A program made the position numbers and the translations under genes. Below the pieces are notes generated by a model, which was given only the letters and a program-made list of their open reading frames with translations, was not told the origin of the DNA and ran no database searches. A DNA stretch of 64,000 nt from Guadua angustifolia (Eukaryota; Streptophyta; Magnoliopsida; Poales; Poaceae), in assembly GCA_036346375.1 (NCBI GenBank), contig CM070514.1, positions 16,768,463 to 16,832,462 of the forward strand. The letters are read 5' to 3'. Shown in pieces: positions 34,800 to 46,505 of this stretch (within the stretch, counting starts at the first letter, position 1; the number at the start of each line of letters is the position of its first letter).

Positions 34800-36935
34800 A
34801 TGGCACACCCCTTCCCTGCTTCGACCGCGGATAATCTCGCGGTAAAGAGGATGGCCGTCATAGCGCCGGAGGGCACCTTCCGCTTCCGGGCGGGGACCGC
34901 CACGCCACGGTGCCTTTCGAACGAGATTATTATACACACTTGGGCACTGATGGCGGGGCTGGTCCCGCCCTTTTCTGATTTTTTCCTCACCGTACTCCAT
35001 TTCTACGGGATCCACCACCTTCACCTTACCCCCAACTCCATCATCTTTCTCTCTATATTTGCATACCTCTGTGAGATGTTCATGGGGGTGATGCCGAATC
35101 TTCCTCTCTTCCGTTACTTCTTCCTCTCTTGCGCCTCCACCGATAATGAGGTAGTGGGGAGTTGCTACTTTAAATCTCCGAGGCAGGATGGCCTCCCACT
35201 ACATCGCCTTAGTGCCCAAATCCAAGCTGGAAGGCATGGCGCATGACGATCAGATGTCAACGGCGACAATGGGTCGGCTTTGGGAGTGCCCACCGAGCGG
35301 CGGAGGCCTCCGAGAACTGGAATTACCGGTTGAGGAGACGGCGAACTCCTTGCCATGGCGGCCGCATCAATAGATCTGCGGCGCCGGATCGACCGAGCGA
35401 TGGTGGCCTGGGACTTCGCATCCCGGAGAATCAGCCCCTTGCACCGCCGCCACCGCCTAGCATGGCAGTACTCAAGCGACGACGACGGTACACGCACGTG
35501 GCCTGGGCGTAAATCTTCATCCTTTCTTAGTCTTTTTCTGCGCACATGCTCTTTCCTGTGGCCCTCTACCAACCGACGGCCGTTTTTTTTGTCCTTCGCC
35601 AGGCGCGGGAAACCTGGAAGATATAGTCATCGGCAGATGGCTTTCTGTACTGATGCCGCTATCTGTGGGCAGTTCATCTTCCCCGGCGCTGGCCCGGCCA
35701 CTCGCCGATCTGCCGTACACGGAACGCCTGGAACACTTCAGGCGGTTCCCGCTCATGGATTCCACAGGGGCCGCCGTGGTGCCACCCCGCGGCACGCTGG
35801 TGATCAGGGACACGGCCCATACCAGCGATCAGACCCGGCAGCGGCGGTGCCGGACGCCACGGGCTCGGACCCTAAGAGGGTCCGGGCCACGGACCAAACC
35901 TCTCCGGCCGCCAGCCCTGCTGCTCCGGCGTCTTCGCAAGAGGTGGCAATGCAGCCGCCGACGCTACGACCGTCCCGATGCCACCGCCTCCTCGCGCGCC
36001 GGACCGGTGCCATCTCTCTCGGCGCCCGCCTAGTCGTCGCGGGCGCTAACACCTCCACCACGGGACCCCGCCACCACGCTCCATGGTGGCTCGACGCTTC
36101 GATGGCGAGCTCGCTGAGGGCGCCGCCACGAGCGGCCTCAAGACACGCCAAGGACGCCCCAGCGCCCACCGAAGCGGAGGAAGCCCACGCCTCGCGCCTC
36201 GCCGCCGGGAGAATCTGAGGTCGACCGAGGCAGTGCCTCGGGCTCCAAGCCTCCCACGCCGCTTCTCCCCGCCACACGCCATGTCGAAATCTTCTCCCGC
36301 TCGGCGATCTTGAAGCATTTGGCAATACCCTCGTTAAGCCGCCGAGCACGGAGCCGAGACTACCCGAGCACCGACGCTTGTGAGAGGCGAAGCTGCATGG
36401 CCAGCGGGAGAGCGGACACGGCGGAGGCGGCATCGGCGCTGAGAGAGGAAGACGCGCCGCCATGCGGCGCGGCGAGAGGCGAAGAACGGCGGAGAGGCGA
36501 GACGGCGGCGAAGACCTCGAGCTGCGGTCTTTCCGCCCGATGGCGCAACATCCATCATGCTCAAGCGTTCAGCGCACCAAGAGGTGCTCGAACCCTTGAA
36601 ATGGCGCTGAACACGCCATCGAGAACTCCGCGCACGCACCGCTCCGCGACCAACGAGCCGCAGAAGCACTCCGGGGGTTGCCCGAAGCCCTGGCCGCTCG
36701 TTCCGCCAGAGAAGGACGCGAGGTTGCGATCATGACCGCGACCCACATTACGCCCGCTGCACCGTACCGGCGCGCTTTGACCCTATGGCGGTGGTGCGGA
36801 CCGACGTTGAGGATCTTTGCTCGGCGGAGGCGCAGGTGTCTTGTTGCCGAACACATGGCGGACTCTGCAAGTAGACCCGCCGATCATGGACGTCTCCACC
36901 CCATGGCGGCGGAAGGCGAGGCGACGATTTAGAGC
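34800..36935 (+). pseudogene. Antisense ORF of element A: 'putative gypsy-type transposon' domain (PF04195) protein
   Basis: On the plus strand, opposite to gag-pol and between integrase and the 3' LTR, an ATG at 34800 opens a frame whose core reads PPFSDFFLTVLHFYGIHHLH, then LTPNSIIFLSIFAYLCEMFM and PNLPLFRYFF. This is the PF04195 region. After a frameshift near 35180 it goes on as HYIALVPKSKLEGM and then MVAWDFASRRISPL near 35400. From 35640 to 36930 follow Pro/Ala/Arg-rich, low-complexity frames typical of the C-terminal half of such proteins. Plant Tat elements are known to carry antisense ORFs here; the function of the protein is unknown. The open 287-codon frame at 35355-36218 is only part of this broken gene. 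Its own antisense promoter is not identified. Confidence 0.7.
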
Positions 36936-38550
36936 TCGACCTTGGCGATGACGATGATGGTGAGGCTGCCTTGTTGCTCTTTTGTTTTATCTTCATTTGA
37001 TTTTCACTTGTTCTGGCGCACTAGCAAACTTTGAATATTTCTTAGTCGAAATTACCGCATACTTAACTTACTTTGCACGATCGGTTTCCACTGCTAAATC
37101 GCCAGTGGCCAATCTTCTAGCTTAGCGAAATGCTCGAGAATGCTTAGGTTAGGGTGACATTCTGAGTTTTGCGGTGGTAAAACATGTTTCTTTGTAAACA
37201 CAAGTAAGGATCACACAAGTCATCTGGAACTCAGAAACGGCCCCGAGTCCGGAGGAGAAGCTAGGCGTAGCTTAGTCTCGGCGTTTGGTTTTTTGCGGGA
37301 TTGTCACTTGGTTCAAACTCTTCGGAACTTGGACCACGATGATCGCTTTCGAAAGGCGCTGCTAGAATGCGTGGCAAGGCAACAAGCTTCGGTGTATTTA
37401 GACCGGCACTTTCGCGGTGACAACCAATGGTGCCAGAGAGCCAACCCGCGTCTGAGCCGTGTTTGAGCACCACGTCTAACTTGCACCCGGTAGCTGGTCG
37501 CATGAACGTTAACGCTTTTAGCGCACCTTCTTCAATCGCGGGGCCGTTAATTTTGGCACTTGTGACAATCACGCATATTTGACCCATCTTAGCGCATGCA
37601 CGTAGGAAATGGCCAAAAATGTGGCAAGGAGCACTTATCTTGCTTTTTATATCATCGGGCGTCGGCCCGTGTCTGGCGACCACGGAGATACTCGGGCGAG
37701 CGCACCCAAGCACTTTGGGCGACCACGAAGAAGCCTGGGGCGACCACGAAGGAGCTCAGGGAGCGACCCGAGCCCTTAGGCGGCCCGGAGAAGCCTTGGG
37801 CGACCACGAAGGGGCTGGGCGGCGACCCGAGCCCTTGGGCGGCCACGGAGAAGCCTGGGGCGACCACGAAGGAGCCTGGGGCGAGCAGCCCCCGAGCCCT
37901 TGGACGGCCACGGAGAAGCTTCGGGGCACAACTACTAACAGAATGAGTAGGCATGCACAAGAAAAACCGAATGATATAGGTCCCGCATGGAGTGAGTCTG
38001 GTCCTTTTGATTTCTAAGTCCTTGCGATTTTTTGGAGATCGACCCATGGTGATGTCGTCAAAGCCGCGGCTCCCGGGAGGGTATTAGACTAGCGATGCTC
38101 GCGGTGACAACCAATGTGCTTGAGAGCCAACCCGAGGCGTCGCGAGCAGCGTTTGAGCATCGCATCTAGCCTGCCTCTGGCGCCTGCTTGGGACAGAGCA
38201 CCGGTGACTCTTATAGATCACCAAGGAATTAGCAAACATCTGAACTAGCAACATCCATGCAAAAATAAACTTGCTACTAGGGGCGCAGAATGGGACAGCA
38301 ATGGTAAACTGAAAACCTTTTAGGCAACAACCTTACTAACCACCCTGGGCCATCAACTTGACCAAGGAGGCCTTACCTCATGGTGGCCAAGGTTGAGGGC
38401 GAGTACCCACAATTCCTTCGAGGGATAGAATTTCCATAACAACTCTATGTTATAGGAATTAAATGGGTTCTTCGCCATCCTCAATAGCTAACCGGACGCT
38501 TGGTAGAGATCTGAAATCACCACAGAAGGGCCCTCCCATCGGGAGGCAGT
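36936..38550 (-). other. Non-coding 3' region of element A with repeats
   Basis: 37685-37930 contains about 3.5 copies of a 65-75-bp GC-rich unit (GGGCGACCACGAAG, then GACCCGAGCCCTTGGGCGG). A second direct repeat of about 85 bp starts GCGGTGACAACCAATG at 37415 and at 38101. The remainder shows no ORF with known domains. Such regions between integrase and the 3' LTR are usual in Tat elements. Confidence 0.7.
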
Positions 38551-39847
38551 TTAAATCAACCCGGCATGCGTTTGAATTCTGAGCAAGACCAGGTCACCTA
38601 CTGCTAGTGTCCTCTCAGAAACCCGGGTGGCGTGGTACCGCCTGAGACTTTGCTGGTAGCGGGCGGCGCGGAGAGCAGCACGATCCCGCACCTCCTCCAA
38701 AAGGTTGACATCTTCTCGCCAAAGACCCTCTTGGTCTTCTTCGTTGAACACCGAGGCGCGCGGGGAGCCGAGCGACAGCTCGGAGGGGAGGACAGCCTCT
38801 GCGCCGTATACCAGGAAGAAAGGCGTCTCACCCGTTGCCCGGCTGGGTGTGGTACGGAGCGACCATAGCACCGCCGGGAGCTCTTCCGTCCACCGCGCGC
38901 CCCTTTTATGAAGCCGATCAAACGCCCTTGTCTTGAGGCCCTTCAACACCAGCGCGTTGGCGCGTTCTGCTTGCCCGTTGCTCATGGGATGGGCCACCGA
39001 AGCAAAACATACTTTGGTGCCCATTTCATCACAGAACTCTAGGAAGGCCGCACTGGTGAATTGGGTTCCGTTGTCGGTGATGATGCGATTGGCGACTCAA
39101 GGCGGTGAAGATCCCGCGCATAAACTTGACGGCGGCAGCGGCCGTGATGGCGCGCACCGCCTCGGCCTCGACCCACTTTGTAAATTTATCGATGGCGACA
39201 AAGAGGTGGGTGAAGCCCCCTGTGGCCCGCGGGAACGGACCCAGGATATCCAGCCCCCAGACCGCGAATGGCCATGAGAGCGGGATGGTTTGCAGAGCTT
39301 GGGCTGGTCGGTGGGTTTGCCTGGCGAAGAACTGACAAGCTTCGCACGTCCTCACCAGCTCGCAAGCATCCTGGAGGGCGGTAGGCCAATAAAATCCTTG
39401 GCGAAACACCTTGCCGACTAGAGTTCGGCCGGACATATGGCTCCCGCACACGCCTCCATGGATATCAGAGAGCAGGTTGCTCCCCTCTTCCCAAGTGATG
39501 CACTTCAGTAGAACTCCGTTTCTACTCTGGCGATATAGGTCCCCACCTACCAGGGTATAGCACTTGGCCTTACGTGCAATTTTCTCAGCTGAGGCATCAT
39601 CGTCGGGGACCACTTGGTCACGCAGGAAGGCTAGGATAGGATCCATCCACTGATCTTCCTGGCCAAGCGCGGCAACCACTCGGTGCTCGCCTGGGTACTC
39701 CGCTGGGCCGAGTTTTTCCCCTGGTGGTGCCTCGGCAGCACCGCCGTCTTCCCTCCCGGACACAGGGCCGAGGCGAACCTGTTGTCTCCCCCAATTGGAG
39801 GCCGTGTGATGATGGCTTGCCTTCCCCACCGAGCCGGAGGTCGACAA
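38551..39847 (-). pseudogene. Element A integrase
   Basis: Read from 39847 down, the H2C2 zinc-binding domain is HGGVCGSHMSGRTLVGKVF followed by LVRTCEACQFFA. The catalytic core follows: WGLDILGPFPRA with the first Asp, FVAIDKFTKWVEAEAV, a frameshift near 39090 at the second Asp region, then HPMSNGQAERAN with the catalytic Glu. The C-terminal part reads RTTPSRATGETPFFLVYGAE and AVGDLVLLR. No chromodomain is seen, as expected for Tat rather than chromoviral elements. Integrase joins the cDNA ends to the target; one frameshift breaks this copy into two frames (39847-39029 and 39024-38551). Confidence 0.9.
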
Positions 39848-39959
39848 CCTGCCGTCGTCCCCACCTTGGCCAGGGGCATGACGGCGACACCATCATCCCC
39901 AGAATCGTGGGCGGCGATGGATCATCGCAGTAGTCTTTCTTCAAGACCCCGCCGAACAG

Positions 39960-40780
39960 AGCCCTTGAGGATGCAAGCCGGGACAATTTGTCCGCAAGGT
40001 GATTGTCACGTCGAGGACATGAGTATATCCTGACCTTCAAAATGGCGCTCCATTCTTGGACCTCACGCCAGTGCGCCGCCATGGTGGGGTCGAACATTGG
40101 AACTCCTTCGCTTGATTGATGACCAGCGGAGTCTCCTTGACTTGAGCGCTGATGCCCAACGCCGGCGATCGCGGCCGCCAGCCAGACCTTCATATTCAAA
40201 GAATGTTGTTGGTGGCCTTGAATTCGAGGGCGACCACGTACTGGAGGGTGTCACCGGTCGGAGAGACCAGGACAACCCCAGCCCCCGCGCCTTCGAGTCT
40301 GAAGGATCCATCAAAGAATAACGTCCAGGGGGAAGGCACGGGTGCTTCTTCACCGAGAGTGGCGGGAGTCCACTCGGCGATTTAACTCGCCAACTTTTGA
40401 CTTTTGATGGCGGTGCGGTACAAACTTGAGGTTGAATTCCCCAGCTCCACCGCCCATTTCGCAATTCGGCCCTCGGCTTCTCGGTTGTGGAGGATCTCGC
40501 GGCCAGGTAAGCCGTGACCACGGTAATCTCCGCCCTTGGAAGTAGTGGCGCGATTTTTGGGCGCCACCAGACCGCATCACGGCATCTTCCGAGCTCTGCG
40601 GTCCGGTCTCTGCTTCGTCAACACCTTCTCGATGTAGTACACCGCCTTTGGGCGCCTTCTCTCTCATCAAGATCGACCGCGCTCACCACCTCGGGGTGGC
40701 GGCAATGTACAAGATCAATGGCTCACCGGTCTTTGAAACCAAAGACCGGGAGGGAAAGGCCGCTTCAATTCTTCAATATA
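39960..40780 (-). pseudogene. Element A RNase H and second RNase H-like domain
   Basis: In shifting frames the minus strand gives, near 40330-40190, LFFDGSFRLEGAGAGVVLVS, then DTLQYVVALEFKATNN and YEGL, the start of a complete RNase H-like domain with its first Asp and Glu. It ends near 39960 with YSCPRRDNHLADKLSRLAS. The earlier stretch 40780-40400 fits the usual gypsy RNase H (QLGNSTSSLYRTAIKSQK-like text in a neighbouring frame, WAVELG). Having two RNase H domains is typical of Tat elements. Frameshifts are frequent, so domain borders are approximate. Confidence 0.65.
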
Positions 40781-40819
40781 CAGGCTTCTTGATCCACTCA
40801 AGCGGTTCGTCTTCTTCAA

Positions 40820-41662
40820 TAGTTTAAGCAGGGCAAGCTTTTTCTCCCAACCGCAATGAACCGCCCAGAGAGGCGAGCGACCGCCAAGCATTGGACTTGC
40901 TTAAGCCGTGGCTGGCGGCTTCATGTGCTCGATGGCGATATCTTGTCGTGATTGGTTTCGATGCCTGGCTTGACACTGAAAAACCCAACACTTCTTGGAG
41001 GGCACTGCCGAACACGCATTTTTCCTGTTGAGCTTCAAGCAATTCTTCCGGAGGTTAGCAAAGGTTTCCTCCAGGTCTTGGATCAATTCATCGCTCTTCT
41101 TAATCTTCACAACCAAGTCATCGACATAAACTTCAAGATTTCGCCCTAGCTGGGGGCGGAAGGTGATATGCATGGCACGCTGGTAAGTTGAACCGGCATT
41201 CTTTAAACCAAAAGCCATTCTTACATAACAATATACACCCGTAGGGGTTACAAAAGCGGTATTCTCTTCATCTCCAAGCGCCATCTTGTCTGATCCGTGC
41301 AAGAGATGCGCATCCGAGAAGCACAATGATTCGCACTCAATGAGTGGAGTCGGCGATGAGATCGACTTCGCGGCGAGGATAAGGATCCTTTGGATAGGCT
41401 TTGTTGAGGTCGGTAAAATCGACACATGCGCCACTTTCCGTTGGACTTCTTGGCGAAACCGCGGGGTTAGCGAGCCACTCGGGATGAGAGACCTCCTGAT
41501 AACCCTGCGCTCGAGCTTCTCTACCTCCTCTCGAATGGCATCTTGTCTCGGGCGCTGTCTCGGACCTTCTGCCGGACCGGACGCTGGCGTCGAGGCGTTA
41601 TGTCGGTGCTCAATCACCTCCCTAGGGACCCCAGTCATGTCGGACGGTTGCCAGGCGAACAC
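40820..41662 (-). pseudogene. Element A reverse transcriptase
   Basis: From 41662 the frame opens with MFAWQPSDMTGVPREVIEHR, the standard lead-in to gypsy RT. EEVEKLERR and a damaged stretch follow. Then come FVTPTGVYCYVRMAFGLKNA (the fingers-palm block with MPFGL-like text) and AGSTYQRAM. The catalytic box is VYVDDLVVK, about 41107-41136, with both Asp present. Between 41560 and 41330 the frame is corrupted, so conserved blocks before the catalytic box are only partly readable. RT copies element RNA to DNA; this copy is broken. Confidence 0.88.
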
Positions 41663-41859
41663 GTCGGAGTTGGACTGGAGGAAGGTGACAAGCGCGTCTT
41701 CCTATTTGGCGCTGAGGTTGGCGCCAATATTGATGGTCTTTTGGGGCTCGCCCTCACTCAGGGCGACCACCTTGACCTCACCGTGAGCCAGGTGAAGCGC
41801 GCCCTGGCCCGAGGGCTCCCCGAGGAAGTGGCGTCAGGGCGCCCGACGCAGGTGGCGCC

Positions 41860-42250
41860 GGCCAGGTCTTGCGCGACTTTAAAGCAGCGCAAGGCCTCGA
41901 CTCTGTCCACCCTGACCATAATGGGGCCAGCCGGCCCTGGCATCTTCACCACCATGTACGCATAGTGGGTGGCCGCCATGAACTGGGCCAACGCCGGTCG
42001 GCCGAGCAGGGCATTGTAGGGGTGGTCGAAGTCGACGACCTCGAAGTCCACCAATTCGGTGCGATAGTTGTCCCTCCCCCCAAAGGTGACGGGAGCGCGC
42101 TTGGCCCGGGGAACATGCCGCTCTGGGCTACCCGAAGAAGGCGGAGCTGGACGCAGATCCGATGCGGGATCTGAGCGCCAAGAATCTTTGAGGAGGACAG
42201 AGGTTGATAGAACTTCCTCGATCCACCAACAGCGGCTTAGCCGCACATTC
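41860..42250 (-). pseudogene. Element A aspartic protease
   Basis: Near 42240 the minus strand reads KPLLVDRGSSINL, matching the family active-site loop (VDGGSSINL); the Gly after the catalytic Asp is replaced by Arg. After a frameshift it continues VTFGGRDNYRTELVDFEVVD, then FDHPYNALLGRPALAQFMA and THYAYMVVKMPGP, the C-terminal half of the protease. It would process Gag-Pol. The Gly-to-Arg change and the frameshift both argue against activity. Confidence 0.8.
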
Positions 42251-42491
42251 CGACGATGGCGATACTACGACGGAGATATCGGCTATTGGCGCCCTCGGGA
42301 TGGTCGGCTGACCAAGGTGGCGATTACTCACCACTTGACATCCGACCCGCCCGAGCTTGATGCGGCGGCGCGACCTCCCTCTTCTGCCGTTTGTAAGCGG
42401 TGTTGGAGGGGAAGGTGGAAGATCCACCATGAATGTAGGCCACCGCATGATCGGCCTGTTGGAAGGCCAGCGGGGCGGATCTTCGTCTTGA

Positions 42492-44180
42492 TCATCGCCG
42501 GGGCGGCGTTCCTTGAGCCGTTTTTCCACCATCTTGTCCACGACCCGACAGTTGTCTAGGGTCATGGGTATTGGTGCGATGGATAGGGCAATACGGCTCG
42601 CCCTCTTTCTGCTCGCGGCGGTCGTCTCTGCGACCGCGGCGGTCATCGCGCCGGTCTCGGCGGCCATCACGCCGGTCACGACGATCATCCCGCCGATCAC
42701 GGCGGTTGCGCTTCTTCGGCGCAGGATCGTCCTCATCGTCACGCTCGTCGCGTTCGGTGGCAAGACACACCGGGTCTCGCCTCGCTCTGCGCTTCGCGCC
42801 TTCTTGCTGAGTGGTGGAACCGCCGAGGTCGGCCTCCTCCTTGCCGTGGCCACCCTTGGGGCCAGACGCCGGCCCCCTCGCTTCTGCGGCCCGCACACAC
42901 TTATGTGCGAGGGAGAAAAGCTCGGAGGTGGAGCTGAATGTGCGGGTGGCCATCTTCTCCTTCATCTTGCGGTCGCGTACGCCCCTCCTGAAGGCGATGA
43001 CGACTGACTGCTTGGAAATGTGGGGGATTGTGTTGCGGCAGTGGCAGAACCGCCGAATGAAGTCACGGAGTGACTCCCCCTTCTCCTGTTCCAGAGCGTG
43101 GAGGTCGTCCTCCACGCCGCATTTCTAAGAAGCCTGGAAATTGGCGATTTAAAAGGTCGCATGAGCTTTCCCCACGAGTGCACCGACCCTCGGAGATTCA
43201 TTGAGCTTGAGCGCGAGCCTGGCAAAGGCTGGGAGGTAGTTGGCCATGACCTTTTCAGATCCGCCCAACGCCTGCACCATTGTCGTGTAAATTTGGAGGA
43301 ACTCCTCTGGGTTGGTGGTGCCGTCATATTTTTCGATGGCTACCGGGCGGAACCTATCCGGCCATGTTACGCGTCGCAGTCGCCGGGAGAAGGCCTGGCA
43401 CCCAACGCCGTAGAAGGAGCCGAGCAGCTGTCGGAGGCCGGTCCCGGAGACTGCTCATGGGAGCGCGAGGCTCGGCCATCAGAGAGCCGAGGAGTGGACC
43501 TCCTCCCGACCCTGCGGGTGAGAGCCACGAGGGGGACTCTCACTGCCAGCCGCCACTTGCTTGCCATGGCGACGCTCTTGGTCCGGGTGACGCGGCAGGC
43601 GACCACGGAGGTCATCGCCGCGCCGGCGGCTCTCGTCCAGATGAGAGCGAAGGTCCCCACGGTTCCTTGAGGAACCGGGACCGGGATGGTGCGCGCTTTT
43701 CCTTGACCGGCCCCCCAGCTAGAATCCCTTCTCATTAGGCGGTGGAGGCCCGAGGCGCCAGCATGCGCCTCGGCGCCAAGGCACGCTTCGGTACTGATCG
43801 TCGGGAGCCCTACCCGAGTTGGGCCGCATCCACGAGGCCAAGCAATGCTTGCACCCACGGAGTGGCCGGAGAGTCCCATGAGCTCCACCGGCGGGTGGTC
43901 CAGAAGAGCACGAGCGGCGTGCAAGTTCTGGGCAGGGGTGGCCGCCTCCATGGCCAGCCTGCGACGCACAGGCTGCTCCACCGCTTCCAGGAGGGCAGCG
44001 GCGCCGCCCTGCGGGGGCGAGTACGACGGCTCCTTGACCGGCGCGACGGCCGGGAGGCGCCTTGATCGCCGCTCGCCTCTGCGACATTCTGGTGCTGAGA
44101 ACCCGCCATCCCCTGATGCACGGGCTTACTTCTTGATCGCGAACGCCGAAGTCCGCCGGGGAGTTAGCCGGAAAAACCAA
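42492..44180 (-). pseudogene. Element A gag
   Basis: The N-terminal half (44180-43330) is low complexity and frame-shifted. The Gag core follows: near 43200 SSMNLRGSVHSW and FKSPISRLLRNAAW, then, in the frame 43115-42492, EDDLHALEQEKGESLRDFIR, RFCHCRNTIPHIS and VIAFRRGVRDRKM (retrotransposon gag, PF03732). A very Arg/Asp-rich run of RRDRRDD repeats precedes YCPIHRTNTHD, the zinc-knuckle-like end of Tat Gag proteins. Gag forms the particle that packages the RNA. At least four frame changes occur over its length. Confidence 0.8.
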
Positions 44181-44183
44181 CCA

Positions 44184-44208
44184 CTAGACCCCTACCTGGC
44201 GCGCCCCC
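44184..44208 (-). promoter_or_regulatory. Primer-binding site region of element A
   Basis: Directly inside the 5' LTR (TG at 44209, minus-strand element), the minus strand reads GGGGGCGCGCCAGGTAGGGG. The GCGCGCCAGGTAGGGG core is where the tRNA 3' end should pair. I cannot name the tRNA with certainty. Confidence 0.6.
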
Positions 44209-44382
44209 TGTCGGCGTATTCCGCCTGACAGGCCCGGAATCGACAGACCGGGTTTTGTTCGGAAGGAGGGCATCTTCGCGGCTGGCTAAACCTAGCAAGG
44301 GGAAACCCTAGAGACTCCCACACGGCAAACGTTGGCCTCTATGAACTATGGATGGCACACGGATTTTACCCAGGTTCAGCCC
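44209..44382 (-). repeat. 5' LTR of element A, first part (rest at 49449-50182)
   Basis: It matches 33376-33546 closely and stops where element B begins. The second part resumes with AGGCCCCCCTCTC at 49449. The two parts together are 908 bp, against 1097 bp for the other LTR. Confidence 0.93.
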
Positions 44383-45257
44383 TGATGAGGACATCCCAAC
44401 CAAGGATACAACCGCTACCCCTTCTTCCCCTACGACCACTACTTCATCCCCGACCATCGCTGTTTCGACCGCTACTTCATCTTCGATGCTTGGAAGGCTT
44501 AATCCAGAAGCAAGGCCTTTTCACCCACCTTTGCTAGACCAACACATCAAGATCATCCACCGAGGACAGCCCACGCGCCAAGGAAGGCCCAAGATCAAGC
44601 CCAATTCGTCCACAACTCCGGTTCGGCCATCCAGGAGCAGCAGTACTTCAAACGGACATAACTTGGGTTCCCGGACTCCGTTTCTAGTGTGCGACCACTC
44701 GTTTGAAAGCTATCGAGATATCCTTTCTAATGGATCTGGTCCCATGGCCAAATTCCTCGTGGAGCAACGGAAAATCACAAAACAATCTCACGAGACAGAA
44801 ATCCCAAGTGCTGCGCCACCTTTCCTTTGGGCCCAAGGCCCATGTATCTTAGGGTTTTGGTGGGCACCGCTGTTTTGGCTGCCCTACACCTCCTGGCGCC
44901 GCTATATATGTGGCCCGCCATTCTTTTTCGTTTAGGTTTTGTTGTGTTTGGTAGACCCGTGTCGTCCCTCCTCGTGTTTGCGCGTGTCGACTAGACCGCC
45001 CGAGCCGAGAAACAGAACCTCAACTTGTTTCTTTTGATTTCAATACTACCCTTTCAGATTGCTTCATACTTTGTTCTTGCGGGTTCTCGATTTCTTGCAG
45101 GAACAATTGATCGATTGGATCTTGTATCTGTGTGGATTGGCATTGCGATTGTGAAGCTCCCGACCTGCTGGTTAGAAGCCCTAAATTCGGTGCCATCAAC
45201 ACCCCCAAATCGACGTATCATCATCTCACCGAAAGATCGGGATCCCCGTCCCCATCA
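44383..45257 (+). repeat. 5' LTR of element B
   Basis: It runs from TGATGAGG to CCCCATCA and differs from the 3' LTR by roughly 2 percent by eye. A TATATATG near 44902 is the likely TATA box. An ORF (44348-44935) ending in FFV covers the first two thirds; it is the LTR copy of the polyprotein tail. Confidence 0.95.
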
Positions 45258-45259
45258 AG

Positions 45260-45271
45260 TGGTATCAGAGC
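45260..45271 (+). promoter_or_regulatory. Primer-binding site of element B (initiator Met-tRNA)
   Basis: TGGTATCAGAGC follows the LTR after two bases. This is the usual plant LTR-element PBS, complementary to the 3' end of initiator tRNA-Met. Confidence 0.95.
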
Positions 45272-46505
45272 TCATGGTTGCTCGGTGAGATTTCCCCTCA
45301 ATTCTGATTTTTTCACCTAGAGTCCAGAAAAGAACCACAAAAAAAATTAGTAGATTGGTTTTCTATCCGAGCCAATTTGTGCCCTAACTTTTACTACTTG
45401 TTCTTGGTTTGTTGAATCGTCGGATGCATAATTGTGTCTTTCTTTGGTTTTAGAGTCTAGTTCCTTTAGAGTTTCGAGTTCTATTCACGTAATTGTCATA
45501 GTGTTTTTCGCGTTCATCGTGTCTCCTTTGTGCCATCGCCACCGCCTCGCCGCCGCTAACAACAAGCGCCGCAGCCCCAAACCAACCATATCACAGCGCC
45601 TTTACCTTCCAAAAATAGTGGATCGGTTCCAAAAATAGCAGATTGGTTTCCAAAATATTTGGTTGATCTTCACCAAAAATAGCGGATTGGTTTCCTTGTA
45701 AGAGTTTCACAATTTCCACCTACCAAAACACCCTCCACATCCACCTGGCCGAGCCCCACCACTTCCCCAACTCAGCCAAGCCCAAAAAGGAAACTCCAAA
45801 ACCTACTCCAATTCGTTCTCGCGTGCAATTTTGTGACTGCTGCAGTAAAATAGTCATAACTTCTGCATACGAACTCGGATTTGGACGTTCTTGGACTCGT
45901 TTGAAAGAGCACGAAATTTCCTATCAGATCCTACTTTGTCTATGACAAATCAGATATTTCCAAATTCGGCCTTTAACAGTGAGAAAAGTTGCAATCTTTG
46001 TCAGGCTGATTTTTGATCCACCGCAAAAACAAAAAAAAGTGTGTGTGGTGAGTGTTGCTTGGGAGTCTCCTTTGAGTCTGTTATTCAGTTTTAGGGCTCC
46101 CACAAAAAAAAGAAAAAAAAATCAAAAAAAAGAAAAGAAAAGGAGAGGAGCCCTAGCTGCTTGCTTTGTGTTGTGGTCGTTCTCATTGCATCTCTGTGGC
46201 ATCGTTGGTGTTTAGGCTCGCGTCTCTAGCACGGTCTAGCCTAGGACCAGCACTGTACTGATTGTGAACGACTTTTCAGCTTACTTTGATTCAGTGGTAC
46301 TAGTTCCTCCTTTGCTACATATTTTGCCTGTCAAGCTCCACCATCTTCTAACCATACAGGTTCTGGAATTTGCAATCGCTTGCCACATCGAGGATTTGTA
46401 AGAACTTGGTAGAAGCTTGAGCGTGTGTGAGGCTTGCCCATTCATACACCTAGTAGTTCATAGGAGCTTTCATATCTGTGTGAAGTTTCTTTGTTTCTAC
46501 TAACT
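45272..46505 (+). other. 5' untranslated leader of element B
   Basis: No coding region. It contains repeated ATTGGTTTCC/AAAATAGC units near 45610-45700 and A-rich runs at 46029-46150. Confidence 0.7.

Noticed and set aside
35355..36218. 287-codon plus-strand ORF as a host gene
   Set aside because: It lies inside the Tat element A, is low complexity, and is a stretch of the broken antisense PF04195 protein.
37685..37930. Regular repeats as a CRISPR-like array
   Set aside because: Adjacent degenerate GC-rich units without unique spacers, in a plant retrotransposon.
42571..43007. Plus-strand Arg/Ser-rich and Leu/Val-rich ORFs
   Set aside because: Antisense shadows of the RRDRRDD-rich Gag tail of element A.
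44383..45257. LTR reading frame (44348-44935) as an independent gene
   Set aside because: It is the 5' LTR copy of the tail of the element B polyprotein; its first codons come from the LTR of element A.
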